From Lates calcarifer (Eukaryota > Chordata > Actinopteri > Centropomidae), in contig NC_066855.1 in the NCBI RefSeq assembly GCF_001640805.2, positions 349,071-413,070 on the forward strand: DNA of 64,000 nt. The letters run 5' to 3'. Below the pieces are notes generated by a model. That model was not told where the DNA came from. It did not search any database and worked only from the letters and a program-made list of their open reading frames with translations. Positions 9,591 through 21,215 of this stretch are shown here, in pieces; within the stretch, counting starts at the first letter, position 1; each line of letters starts with the position of its first letter. Position numbers and translations under genes: made by a program.

Positions 9591-12024
9591 GTAATAAAGA
9601 TAGAAATAAAAGCATCAGTTTACAGACAGGTTGTTTTTTCATTTGCTGTTTAAACAATATCATGAAAAGATTTGTTTGAAATGAATCTAACTGTTGAACC
9701 TAATGTAGAAACACTTGAGGCTGCAGTTTGGATGATGGTTGCTTGATGCTGGCTCTACCAAGTGAACAGGAAAAGCTTGAACTTTATTCTGGATACACAG
9801 ACTGTGTGTTGTGTGTGTGTGTTGGCAGTGACCATCACAGCGAGCCAGTGAGACCTGAGGGTTAGAAAAATACAAAAATGGCCACAGAAATAGGATGGAG
9901 AGAGAAACAGCAGGAGTTCATGTTGGTAGACAAAAATGAAATGAAATAGAAAAAACTGTCAGACTGTCTCGGAAGATGCTGGAATTTCCCACAAAAACAT
10001 CACCTGTATAAAGAGTGTATATCCAGGCAGACAGAGCAGACTCATCACACAGACTCTCAGTCAACTCTGCCTCATATTACTCAACTGTTTTCCCAATTAT
10101 GTTGTGGTGGCAATGTAATCAGTGTTATGTTCAGGGACCTCTGTTTTTTAAATAATCAAAGTGCTCACAAGAGACTGGGCTTCACAACCACAGTCCTGTC
10201 TGTGGTTAAAGGTTGAATCACAGCACAGCCAGGATCTGGAGACTTTGGACTAACTAAGAAAACATGGTCCAGTCTGGATTTATCTGCAGTTTGGTCCAGA
10301 AAATGAAAACATTTATACAGCCTGATTCAAACATGAGCAGTTGAAGTATACAACAGTGTCCACATTAAAGGCTGGACCATGGGAAGGCAGGAAAAACAGT
10401 TGGATGTCTGGCACCATTTGGACTAAAACCTTTCCTAAAGTTGCTCCTTTCCCAGCTCAGCTACAATGACTTTCACTGGCTCTATCAAAGCAGCTGGAGC
10501 TGCTTCAGTAACGTCCAGTATTAACTCATGGTAATGCTTAGCTGGAGAATCTCCATGATAGGACAACAATTTATGTGCAGAGAAGATGAGGGCTGGCTGT
10601 GCAGAATAAATCTCTGAATATAACAGAGTGCAGACCATTAGAATCCTCTGCACAGTTTAGAGCCACAAACAAGCTGGGAGAGCTGTGGTGTATCGCTGCT
10701 TCATTGGCTACATTTACTCCCTATGGGTAAATAGCAGGGGAATGAAACTTAATTATTCTGTTTAAACATATTGTCATGGAAAGACGATACAGTGGGCTGT
10801 GCCAGCCGGGACTGTATTTCACACTAAAGGCTGCAAAGGATAGAAACGGTTTCTTTTCTCTGTGCGACTCTTCATGGGTTTCTGTGTTTGTAGAGCTACA
10901 AAAAGCTAAACATGACACATAGTGAAATGTGTCTGCTTCAGATTGGACTGCTTCTTTTCTCTGCGCCTCTTTGTTTATGACAGTCCTGTAAATAACGCTC
11001 CTCGACAGATCGCTGTGACAGCGTGGCAGTCAGAGGCTGTTCAGCAGCAGCCTAATGTGTCTTAGACAATTAACAGACGCGTTGAAGACAAAGCCACGCG
11101 GCCCCGGCTGGCTGATGCAGTTTGATAACAGTGACTGTCAGAACATTATGCAGGGCTGAGTAATAAATACACTAAGGCTGCCTTTGATAAGGTTATTGAC
11201 TGTGAATAATTCAATATTCTTCAATGCTACAGTCTTGAAAGAGGTGGAGATCATATTGTCCATATGCTGTTAGTGAGAATATTGGCCTTTACCTGTCAAA
11301 ACAACAAGCTCTGCTTTATTGCCTTCAGGATAGGAGGAGGAAATATACAGTCATTTATTAACAGTCTGTTATCTGGCCAGTGACTGAATGAGTTTTGAAT
11401 ACTTACCCCACTCTGACTACTGACCTAAATATCATTTTCAACATTCACAGTCTGTGAAAAGTAAAGTCGTCTCTCTGGCTGTGTCTTCATTAAAATTCCA
11501 CACCTGTCTCTGCAGTGCTCCCTGCAGTTTTCACCTAAAATACCAGGGAAGAGCATCCAGTCTGGGAGGGATTTTTGTTCCTGCACACACACCACCTCAT
11601 CCACGGTGTCACGTCATTGACAGTGAACAGAGACAACAACTGAGCGGCTCAGATAGTGGAGCACAGCTGTATTCATCGTCCAAACTACATCCTGATTTTT
11701 CACTGACAGCGACAGCTTCTCTCACACTGTGGTTAGGGACTGTGTGAAAATTACTAGGATGAGGAGGAGCAATCAACTGTTACATATATATTTAAATGTT
11801 ATCAGTATTGTCTGTGAAAGAACACAGAGGTCCATTGGGACAGGTATTTTCACCTTTAGTCATCAAAACGCTGCTTTCCTTCTATGGAACAAGAATTTTC
11901 ACAAATCCACAATTTCACACATCAGCAGTACAATTAGTGCCAGACATCTAAGGGCTCCTTCCTTTTTGAGGAAATTTCCTAGAACAAACACAGAAATATG
12001 GAAACTAACTAAATACAGTGTCCA
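9591..12024. other. No gene seen
   Basis: Short frames only. A short impure TG tract lies at about 9803-9823. A block at about 11050-11240 is AT-rich with TAAT-type motifs but has no other distinguishing sign. A minus-strand GTAAGT donor at 11402-11407 has no credible exon behind it. Confidence 0.5.
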
Positions 12025-12061
12025 TACAGAGCATTCAGAAAGTATTCAGACCCCTTCACTT
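12025..12061. mobile_element. Terminal fragment of a Tc1-like transposon
   Basis: TACAGAGCATTCAGAAAG followed by TATTCAGACCCCTTCACTT matches the outer end of a common fish Tc1/mariner terminal inverted repeat (remembered as tacagtgcattcggaaag ... tattcagaccccttgactt). It begins at TA, the dinucleotide Tc1 elements duplicate on insertion. Only about 37 bp is left and the flanks do not match, so it is a remnant of the family seen also at 40184-40434. Confidence 0.65.
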
Positions 12062-13659
12062 CACTAAGCCATCTTCATGAGCACTGATCCACTTGATCTT
12101 CTGAGGATGATCTGGTTGAAGGCTTGATGCAGAGTTATTTTTGTCGTGTTGCCTTTATGACCCATGGCACTCACTCAACAAGAAGAAAGACTTTTCTTTT
12201 CTCATACTGCTATCTCCTCAGTAATTTCCACACAGTCCCTCAGAGTCTCTGTCAGACTGTGGCAGGATAATGTAGCAGGATTCACTTATCTTCATGTGTA
12301 CTGCAGAATCACTGCTGCTGTAAAACTGGAGCACTCTCAGTTTCTTCCCTTGATACCCAAGTCACGCAATGAACGGGTGTGATCATTCCCCCCTCTGCAC
12401 TCTGCCTCTGTTTCTTTTTTCTCTATCCTGAATCTTCTCCTCTTGCTCTCTCATATCAATCAATAGTTGTAACTTTGCCCACAGAGAGACCCTGAGGCTC
12501 CTCGCTGTCCATTGCAGAGCATAAAGCCTCATGGTCTGAATGTGAACAGACACTGCTGGGGTTTTCCCTCGTCTCTTTACTCCTGCCCTCCTCACCTTTG
12601 TTTCTCTCTCTTTGTGCTCTTCTTTAAAAAAAACATTCCCTGTCATTTTCTCATGCTAGCCACTGAGAGACACGACACCGACTTCTGGTGCTTTGTTCCT
12701 TTCATTTCTAAGATACAGCATGCTCACATTTCTCTGCAAAATCTCCCAGTGTTCATGCCTGGCGTTCATGTACAGATGTTGTGATGTTTGTTGCTGCCAC
12801 TGAACCAAACTGGGATGATGCCTTAGTTTAGCTGCATGAGTGTCACAAACACGAGCGTCAACAAGCAACATCTCATTTTCTTTTCATGCATTATTTAATC
12901 TCACTTTAATCTTGTAAAACTAGTTGATCAGACTTTGTGTTTGTTGTTGAGTTAGGGCGTTACACCTGCCTGGTTTGGTCTGGACCTGCTGACTTTTGGA
13001 ACCATGGCTTGGTTGGTTTACAGTGCGAGCTGTGAGGCAAAGGGAAAAGCAGGTCTGGACAGGTTGACTGGGTGAACAGTAAAGGAAGAGGGAGCCAGGT
13101 GACAATGAAGATATGGATCAGAATTTGTGGCAGAACACAGACAAACAAAGTGATGGAGACACCACGTTAGGGAAATGAATGGATCTCAGCATCTCAGATC
13201 AACACTTTGAGTGTAAGGGCCTGAATCATCACTGTGAGAGGCTCTGTTGGTCCATTATTAGAGCTTTATACAGAGCTCTTAGAGGAGAGAGCAGTAGCTA
13301 ATGAAGACGTCTTCCAGTTTGTTTCATTTCACAACTGGTAACACCTGCATGGCAGTTGTCATGCCAACAGCACTTATCACGGCCAATCAGATGGTGCGCT
13401 GAGCTGCCAAGGCAGACGCTAACTTCAGGGCCTATCATTCATTTACACCCATGTTAACTTTACTGGGCCCTCCTCTCCTGTCTCAGCCTCCATCACCACT
13501 GATGGTTTCATCATAATCAACCAGACTGAAACTCCCTCTGAGCAGCTCTCTGTGTGTCATGGAGAAAAGATTCTGCTGCAGTCAAGGGTTTATATCATCA
13601 GGGAGGTGCCTGACGCCCACAGACACACACAGTTAAAGTCAGTGAGAACGATCTTCTGT
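12062..13659. other. No gene seen
   Basis: Short open frames on both strands near 12380-12870, none with a recognisable product. No repeats that I can name. Confidence 0.5.
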
Positions 13660-13740
13660 GACAAGAAGAACAAGGAGTCCTGCACCAGGCGTGACGCAGA
13701 GCCTTGATCTCAACAGCCTGAATGACTGGGAACCTGGGAA
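13660..13740 (+). mobile_element. Possible Tc1-like transposase fragment
   Basis: 'aacaaggagtcctgcac', 'cagagccttgatctcaaca' and 'tgactgggaa' line up in order with the transposase region that encodes QSPDLN..E..WD in fish Tc1-like elements (remembered as 'caaggagtcctg ... cagagccctgatctcaaca ... tctgggatt'). The match is short and frame-broken, so it is only suggestive. Confidence 0.3.
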
Positions 13741-16280
13741 GGACCTTGAAAACTATCCAGGAGAGTTGGTGCTAAAGGTGTTATTAAGGGAACGTTTGTG
13801 TGTTGCAAAGATTGTGTTTTTGTCTTTCATCCCACAGACTAGACTGGAGGCTCCCATCACTGTCTTTACAGTTTGAGGCTATGAGCACATCCTGACTCCA
13901 GCTCTGCACTGAGCAGATGTCAGACTGACACTGGTCATCTGCTGAATATCAACTGAGTCAGCTTCACTCACTTTACAGATGATAATCAATGTTTAGGCAG
14001 CATATCGAACTCATTATCACTCAAGAGGCCAATTAGACTGGTTGAGTGCACTTAAAATAGTTAATTTATTCAGTAAATCAAAATAAGTTGAGTGTTTAAA
14101 ATATCTGTAATTTAATGATTTATCATCTTCATTTGTGCTGCCTTCGGTACAGTAAATCCATTTGCTGCTCTTTTGTCTCTGATCATTCAGATGCAAATTG
14201 TCTCAAGTTAGAAAGCCTTTTTAGATGCTTTTAAGAATTCAGTTTTATTCTCAGAATATGAGTCAAAACTTTCTCCAAAGTAAAAAGGATAGGCTGGTTT
14301 GATGAAGGAGTCATGATGACATTATTCTGTCCTCATGGATAATCATGTGATAAAGAAGGTGCAATTAAAACACATCGAGACCAACAAGAGATGAACATGT
14401 TTCTCCTAAAGCAGCAGATGGCCCTTCTGCTGCTTTTCACAAGATAAAATGCCACTCATCATTTAAAGGCTAATGTCAAGGATTTGGCTTTTTCTACTGT
14501 GTAACAGTGGAAGTCTGATCTCTCAGACATCATCTGTTCAATCAAACCAAGATCTTACATCAGATGAATAAGGAAAATGTACAGCGTTTATTTATTCTGA
14601 TCAGACCGAGTTTACTTCAGCTCTGCTCACTCTGCCTTCACCTTCCAGAGGTAACCGCTGTGTTTCAGATCATTGTAAAATCTCACACTTACTGTCATTT
14701 AGTTTAAGTTTAGGGTTAGCTTTGTCCAAACACTTGAGCAGTGCAGCTTCTTGAACTCTTTGCCAGATTCCACTGAAATTTTACTGATTTCAAAGCAAAT
14801 GTTCAGAGTTTTATCTCAGTGTTATTTGGAAATGTAAAGCCTACAACTGGAAGACGCAGCAGAGAGAGATCTTTACATATTTTTCATGTTTCCCTGGAAC
14901 TTAAACGCTGGTGGTGGTGAAGTAAAACCAGCAGGTGAGACATCTACTGAGTCCCGTAAGATGAATTTCATCTAACATCCTCAAGGTAATGGTGCTGATG
15001 GAGGTCGTGGGTGGTGCAATACAGCTGCAAAGTGGGATCAGTAATTTTTGGTGCCTGTGGTTCTGGAAATAAAAGTCACATCCATTTTTTTCCACAGACA
15101 GTGACTCACAGCTGGAGCCGAGTCTGAAATTCAGTTACCTGTGCCCCTGAAGGCAGGTGGAAGCTAAAGAGAGACAGCGTACATCCAGGACGTTTACAGC
15201 TCTGCCTCAGCTTGGACTAATACAGGAACTACAGCGACTTGTTTTGTTCTTAACCGCTCTGAGGACGTGTTGTGAATCTGCTCCTCTGACTGGCTTCTTC
15301 TCATGGGTATTGGACAGCCATCAGGCTAACATTAAGAAGGAAACATGAGTTCTCAGAAACAGAAAACTCCGAAACTGGCAGCCAAAACTTAAATCTACAG
15401 GAGAGATCCCTCAATCAGAGAAACAGAAGATGGAGAATCACCCAATTAATGTTAAAGCAGAAAGAAGGAGCAGAATGTTGAATCATTGGATGAATGATCT
15501 CACAAACTGAGCGTGATCTCCTCAGGTCAGAATAAACAGGAGTCAGTGAATCAACAGAGGTGTTGTGATTTACATATTTTCCTCCCTGTTTTGGCAAACG
15601 ACTGCACAGAAACAATGAAGATTTTCAGAGATAATTAAAGGTCAGAATATTAATAGCACAGGAATTCCTGTTAGCCTCGGCATCCATAACCTTTTATATA
15701 TTTAACACAGCATTTCTTGATGGATGAGCAGAGGAGTTCTACACATACAGTCTGAATCTGCCTGCTTCGTGCCACAGAGGGTGAGCTTGTTAAAGTTTCA
15801 TCCCTATTCAAAATGTGTCATTATTACTGAATATATTGGTACAGTTGAGAATATGCCTTTTCCTCTAAGGGATAATTACTAGAAACCCTTGATAGAAAAC
15901 ACACCCTGCTCATGGTACAGGACTGAAAAGCCTCTGTCGTGATTTTCATCCTCGCAGCTGGAAGTCTGCCTCGGTTCACTGTTTATCAGACTGCCTCAGG
16001 AGAATCTGTCTCTCCTCCAGGCTTCTTCTCATCTTCTCCCACATTTTTCTAGCAGCTCTACATCGCCGCACTATGTCACACAGAAAACTACAAGAGGGAA
16101 AAAACAGTTAATTGAAAGCACTTGGTTACAACAAGCTGAAGAAAGAATTTGTGAGCTCACTAAACTGGAATTGAGAAGGCTTTAGTATGACACGATGAAT
16201 AAAACATACACCTGCTGTTTCCCTAAACTAATGTTCAAGTGCTGATCTGATGTAAACACGTCTGACACGCTCTCCCAGCT
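13741..16280. other. No gene seen
   Basis: Unique-looking AT-rich DNA with short frames. Donor-like sites at 14934 (CCAGCAG|GTGAGA) and 15781 (CAGAGG|GTGAGC) lack convincing acceptors. Confidence 0.5.
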
Positions 16281-16823
16281 GCACAGAGCGTTGGTTTGTT
16301 TTTAGGAACTTTACGTCCCTCTGTTTCCCTTCACATGTTTACCTATACATTGATGGCCTTGGGGTGGCTGTGCTTCTCTTTAGAGCACCTCAGTGGCAGC
16401 AGCTGGTGGGGATGGATGTCTCAGATGTCGGTGCTGACTGATGGGCAGCTCTTAGCCGAACCCCACGGGGCTTCTCAGTGTTGCTTCTGGCCTGAGAGAC
16501 ACAGACCGGTGATGGAGAGGCAGAGATGTGTCAATCGACCCGTCTGTCATCTACACCGTGCAGACCCTCCCACTGCTCCACCCCCGACTACAACGCCAAG
16601 ACACTCTGCATTTGTGTCACGTCCAGCTGTGTGTATGTGTGAGTTTATTCATCATATGTATTGTATAATTCACACAAATACAGCCGTTACAAGACTGTGT
16701 AGAAACACCACCCATTCCCCTGCTCACTGCGAACATGCCAAAATATTCCTCAAGTCTCAACACCCCGACACTGACAGCCTCATTTCCAACATGGATGCTC
16801 ACTCTGACAGTCCCCTGATTTAA
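16281..16823 (+). other. Longest non-repeat open frame (unsupported as a gene)
   Basis: A + frame stays open from 16296 to 16823 (175 codons), but its first codon is TTG; the first ATG is about 16335. An acceptor-like TTTGTTTTTAG ends at 16304. The translation has no recognisable domain, and its composition (scattered Cys, His, Pro) is that of random sequence. No donor of quality bounds it. I do not call it a CDS. Confidence 0.3.
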
Positions 16824-17687
16824 AAATATCTCTCCTTAAGGTTTGATTTACCTTGCTAGTACCTCCTTGCTTCTCCTGCCAGATGGCAGCCTTTTTACAC
16901 CTATAAATAAATGTCAGACTTTTTATGGCTGATGCCATTTTTGCCATCTTTGTTGAAGCGCCGAGGCTGAAGCACCTGCTCTTCCACTGGTCACAGCTGC
17001 TCTGTCTCAGCCCTCTCACTGGCTGGCTGGATGCTACACCCCCCATGAATCCACCACGGCAGAGAAAGAGTTTTACATGGGTAGAACATGAGGTGATATT
17101 AACATGATGCACTGTGTTTTAATCATAAAGGAAACATATGAGCAATATAACTGAACCAAACTGTTCAAACTATGAAAGAACTTAGGATGTGTTAATCTGA
17201 CTCTGTCTGATTAACTGTCTGCTCATATTAAGCCATCATAATGATTTTTAGCAATGCTCTCAGCAGTTACTCTGCAGTGTTCACGTAACAAACACAAAGA
17301 GGCTAAAAAGACTAAAATAGAATCCTTTCACACTGACAAACCACATGAGAGCCAGGATGAAAGGTTGGGGTTACAGAGCTGGGTAAGGTGTTCAGCATCG
17401 TATTTAAAATAAGGAGGATATAATGTTCTCATTCTCAGAGAAACAGGATGAAACAACGCCCCCTCTGACATACTCTGCTGGTCCCAAGAGGCTATCAGCG
17501 TCCAGCGTCTGTCGGCAGAAAGATAACACTCCAAGGCTGCCTTGATTTAGTAGAGGCTGCTGATGCATCGATTCATATCTTGTGCTTGTCTATGAATCAT
17601 ACATTAATGGATGAGTCGGCCATTGTTTCCACACATGTCTGCTCTCACCCACTTCAACAGGAAAAATAAGACTGCAGCCTCGCTCTG

Positions 17688-17688
<1 letters not shown>
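16824..17688. other. No gene seen
   Basis: Short frames only. GTCAGAGGGGGCG (minus strand, about 17457-17469) faintly resembles a CTCF core but departs from it at key positions. Confidence 0.5.

Positions 17689-17723
<35 letters not shown>
17689..17723. repeat. (CA)n microsatellite
   Basis: About 17 uninterrupted CA dinucleotides. Confidence 0.97.
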
Positions 17724-17725
<2 letters not shown>

Positions 17726-20049
17726 CTCACCTTTTCACCTCTCCAAAATCTTTTTAGTCTTTTGTCACTCAGGGGCACTGCAGCACTCTTTCTCATCTGC
17801 TGCTAAATTTCAATCAAAGTTCTTTTCATTCCTGTACGTGTTTCTCCTTCCTCCTCATCCTCCAGTCCCCTTCACCTCCTCTCTCAGCTCAGGATTCATC
17901 CTCAGAAACTCGTTAGTCTTCCTGAAACCCCGCTGTGCTGCTCCCGGGGCCAGATGCACTACACTCAGTGTAGATTCAAGACTACAATTATGTGTGTACA
18001 CAAAGGCAGAAATATAAATACAGCCTGTGTTCATCAGATCATTATATCTGTGTGTATGCATGACTCTGTTGTTTGAATTTCAATCAGTGTATCACCGAGC
18101 ACATACAGTTCTCCCATGATACCATAGCTAAATGAATCTGTGCATGTCCCTAATCATCTCCTTATATATCAGTCAGTCTTCCAGCTTCTGTTTCCCAATA
18201 AAACACAAGCACATGACATGTGGCAACTGTGGTTATTTACTGCACCTCTATTATTACTCATTCAACACAAAAAGAAACCCACAACAATGAAACAGATGAA
18301 ACAAACTGATTACACAACAGGTTTAAAAAAGTCACTTTGAATGGAGAGCAGCAGTGTCCTCGGCTCAGCCAAAGGATGTGTGGCTGTGTGAATGAATGGA
18401 TGGATCAGTAACATCCACCACACAGCCTCTCCTACAGCAGCTCCTATGATCACAGACATGAAGGGAACCCAACCCACTCCCTCTTCATGTGAAGTAATAT
18501 TTGTTCGAGCATCTGTCTGTTTGTGCTCTCGGTCCAAAATGCAGTGAAATATGGTGATGTAATTAATCGCAGTGTAATGAAGTAACATCTGCTACTGTCA
18601 TGGTTAAAAAGAACTTACACACCTATTACTGCAGTAATTGGCAGTTTAGAAGATAGAACAAAACTTTATTGTTCTCTCTGGTAAATTTGAGTCCAAATAT
18701 GGGAGAATTCAATCAGTAAAACAACGAGGAAATTAACGGACCAACACAACACTGAAGCAGTGGGTTTAAAATGCCAGTGAGTTTTTGCATATTGGAAACA
18801 CAGGCATACAGAATGGATTTCTTCCATGCACATTAGGATAAAGATTCTGCCATGTGGGACTTTCACACTGTATCTGTTGACCAGAGACCAAAGACCTGAC
18901 ATGAGACTTTTGTTGTTATTATCATTATTTTGAAGGGAAATGAGAAATAACACTTCATCAGATCAACTTCAGACTCAATCTAAACGCACTGATGATGTTA
19001 AATTACGAGGCGTTTCAGTTTTCATTGAAGGGCGTCTCCAGTGGCAGCGAGGTGACTTGTCATGGAAGAGGAAGTTGTTGTAAGTCATTGCTGTGATTGG
19101 CTGCTGAGTTTCAGAACTAACGTCGGCCGTGCTCACATGGGAGAGACTGGGACATCAGTGTTAGCACAATGTGAAAGTGAGAGGAAGATGAGATGTCTGA
19201 TGATGATGATGACAAATATCATGATGATAACAGTGGACCTTCCCAGACAGGCTAAATTAAACTGAGACAGTTACATAATGTCTCCTTAGAAACAGACCTG
19301 TGTGCTATGATTGCTGAGAACAGATTAAAAGATATTCAGTGTACTGAATCTTTCACTGCTGTTAGAGCTGCACTTCAAAAATTTCAGATGACTTTACTCA
19401 GTTTAGCAGACAGAAACAGAGCTTCTCCCATGGTGCATTTGGGCATTGCACCACAGTTTCATAAGACAAAGGGCTGGGAGTAGGACAGACAGACGGTGGC
19501 GAACAGGATCGGACTGAGAGGACGTGGAACTGCTCCAGTGATCATAGGTGCTGAACTAAAACACCTGATAGTGACAGGAGGTGATGGTGGAAACATACAC
19601 CGCCTCTGAACTCTGACAGAAAGGGAGGGATGAGTGAGAAGAGGAGTGTAGATGGAGTTTAGGAAACCTTTAAAGCTGCGAAGTTACTTTCATTGTAGAT
19701 TCAAGGTTTACTCACAGAGAGAGCTTTTATAGTAATATCACTACACTTAGTGAATTTACTCTTGCTGAAATGTGGGGCAACACCTTCTATTGAAGAAAAA
19801 TAAATAAACCAAATGAATGTGTTTTATAATCAGCAGTAGAAAAGGATCTTGTTTCTGCTTCAGCTTTGGGATAAATGGATGATATTCATTGTAGCTAACT
19901 GTCTCTAAGTCACTGAATGAATGAAGCATTAATGATGAGCAGACAGTAAGATCAGAATCAAAGAGACGAATAAAACTGATTTTTGAAGGATAAAATGAAC
20001 TGGTCACTGTTTGTCACAGTGAAATGGATGATTTCTCTAAGACGTTCAT
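17724..20049. other. No gene seen
   Basis: Short frames without recognisable products. A small (GAT)n-like tract lies at 19199-19230. Confidence 0.5.
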
Positions 20050-20202
20050 TTGATTGACTGGTTCAGAGCAGGTCTCATCACACACAGCAAAGAGGAAGTT
20101 TTGCAGCAGCATCTTGTAGTTGGACTCGTTTTAGTTCGGCCCGGTGTGGTGGATTTTGTGCTGGCAGCTCAGTCAGGGAGTGACACTGCCCAAAATGCAA
20201 CG

Positions 20203-20216
20203 GTTGCCCAGGCAAC
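20203..20216. promoter_or_regulatory. Palindromic RFX X-box
   Basis: GTTGCC-CA-GGCAAC consists of two perfect, inverted X-box half sites with a 2-base spacer and fits the RFX consensus GTNRCC(0-3)RGYAAC. RFX factors bind such sites in promoters and enhancers, notably of ciliary genes and MHC class II genes. There is no CpG island or obvious start site beside it, so a distal element is more likely than a promoter. Binding is inferred from sequence alone. Confidence 0.55.
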
Positions 20217-20754
20217 AAGGGTTGCTCAGCTGATGAAGTGACTTCAGTCCAGTGTGGATGGAGCAGTGCTGAAGTTGGTGGTGGCTTTTGCAGAAGTTGA
20301 CAGGTGATGCAGATTCTCTGCTGGTTTTTCATGAAATAATCTCTAAAGTAATTTGTTGGCCAAACAACAAACTTCCAAAATACAAAGTGAGACTTAGTGA
20401 AGCACAAACATATGTTAAGAAGACTACTGAACAGATGAAGTTATCGATTCATTGATCATAGATTTAAGGCATGCTCAGAGAGTCTCTACAAATATTAAAG
20501 GTATTTTTTTCCTCTGACTGTTGTTCAGTCTCCTCGAAGCTCTGCTCAGATATTTTGTTATTTCTTTGTGTGCGTCATGATTAATCCATTAAGTCTGTTT
20601 CCGTTGCATGTTGAGTTTTCTTCTCATCTATAAACCATCTTTTCCACATCAGACAAACACAAAGATTTCCATTCAGCATGCTTTTTTAAATGAATAAGTA
20701 AATACAATAGTCTAAAAGTACAGTAATGTCTATAAACCGTATTTAATCCAAAGG
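20217..20754. other. No other feature seen
   Basis: Short frames on both strands around 20050-20407 have no recognisable product. The rest is AT-rich and plain. Confidence 0.55.
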
Positions 20755-21215
20755 CTGAAGAGGTTTTAAGTTCTCATTGGAAGACTTCTACACTTCCTGC
20801 TGCTCTCAGGTCTTCCAGCAGACTGTTCCAGTCGGCTCAGAGCAGAGGAGCTAAAGGTTTTAGTCCTCACTGTGAAACAACCAACAGACTGAGGACCAGG
20901 GGACCATACTGGTTCACACACTGTAAGCATGTGAGATGTACGCTGGTGTAAGACCATGAACTGCTTTAAAAACAAGTCAAGGAATCTTAAAATCAATACG
21001 AAAACTGACAGGAAACCCATGTAAGAACAGGTGTAATGTTTCCTTTTTTTGTCCTGTTCAGGACTCAGGCCACAGAATCAGCTGAATCAGCTGCTTTAAA
21101 ACATAGAGCAGAGAGCAGAGCATTATAGTAGTCCAGCCTGCTCCATATAAAAGCATGTATCACTTTTACTTCCCACGGAGACAGACTCCACATGAGCCTG
21201 AAAGTTCAGATCCGA
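20755..21215 (-). mobile_element. CR1/L2/Rex-like LINE relic, reverse transcriptase 3' part
   Basis: Read on the minus strand, with frame changes, the segment gives in order: LNFQAHVESVS (about 21213-21180), VIHAFIWSRLDYYNALLSAL (about 21165-21106), PVSFRIDFKI and LVFKAVHGLTPAYIS (about 21025-20943), then RTKTFSSSAL (about 20874) and SVEVFQ-ELKT (about 20790-20762). These are the C-terminal landmarks of the reverse transcriptase of L2/CR1-type fish LINEs: the RLDYCN motif, the LPV-RI-FK motif and the AP-YI motif. Several stops and frameshifts and a gap of about 20 residues before VIHAF make it a dead 5'-truncated copy. Family rank is from memory. Confidence 0.75.

Noticed and set aside
16296..16823. 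175-codon frame, longest outside simple repeats
   Set aside because: Starts at TTG, has no domain, no bounding donor and random-like composition.
17457..17469. CTCF-like GAGGGGGCG on the minus strand
   Set aside because: Departs from the CTCF core at key positions.
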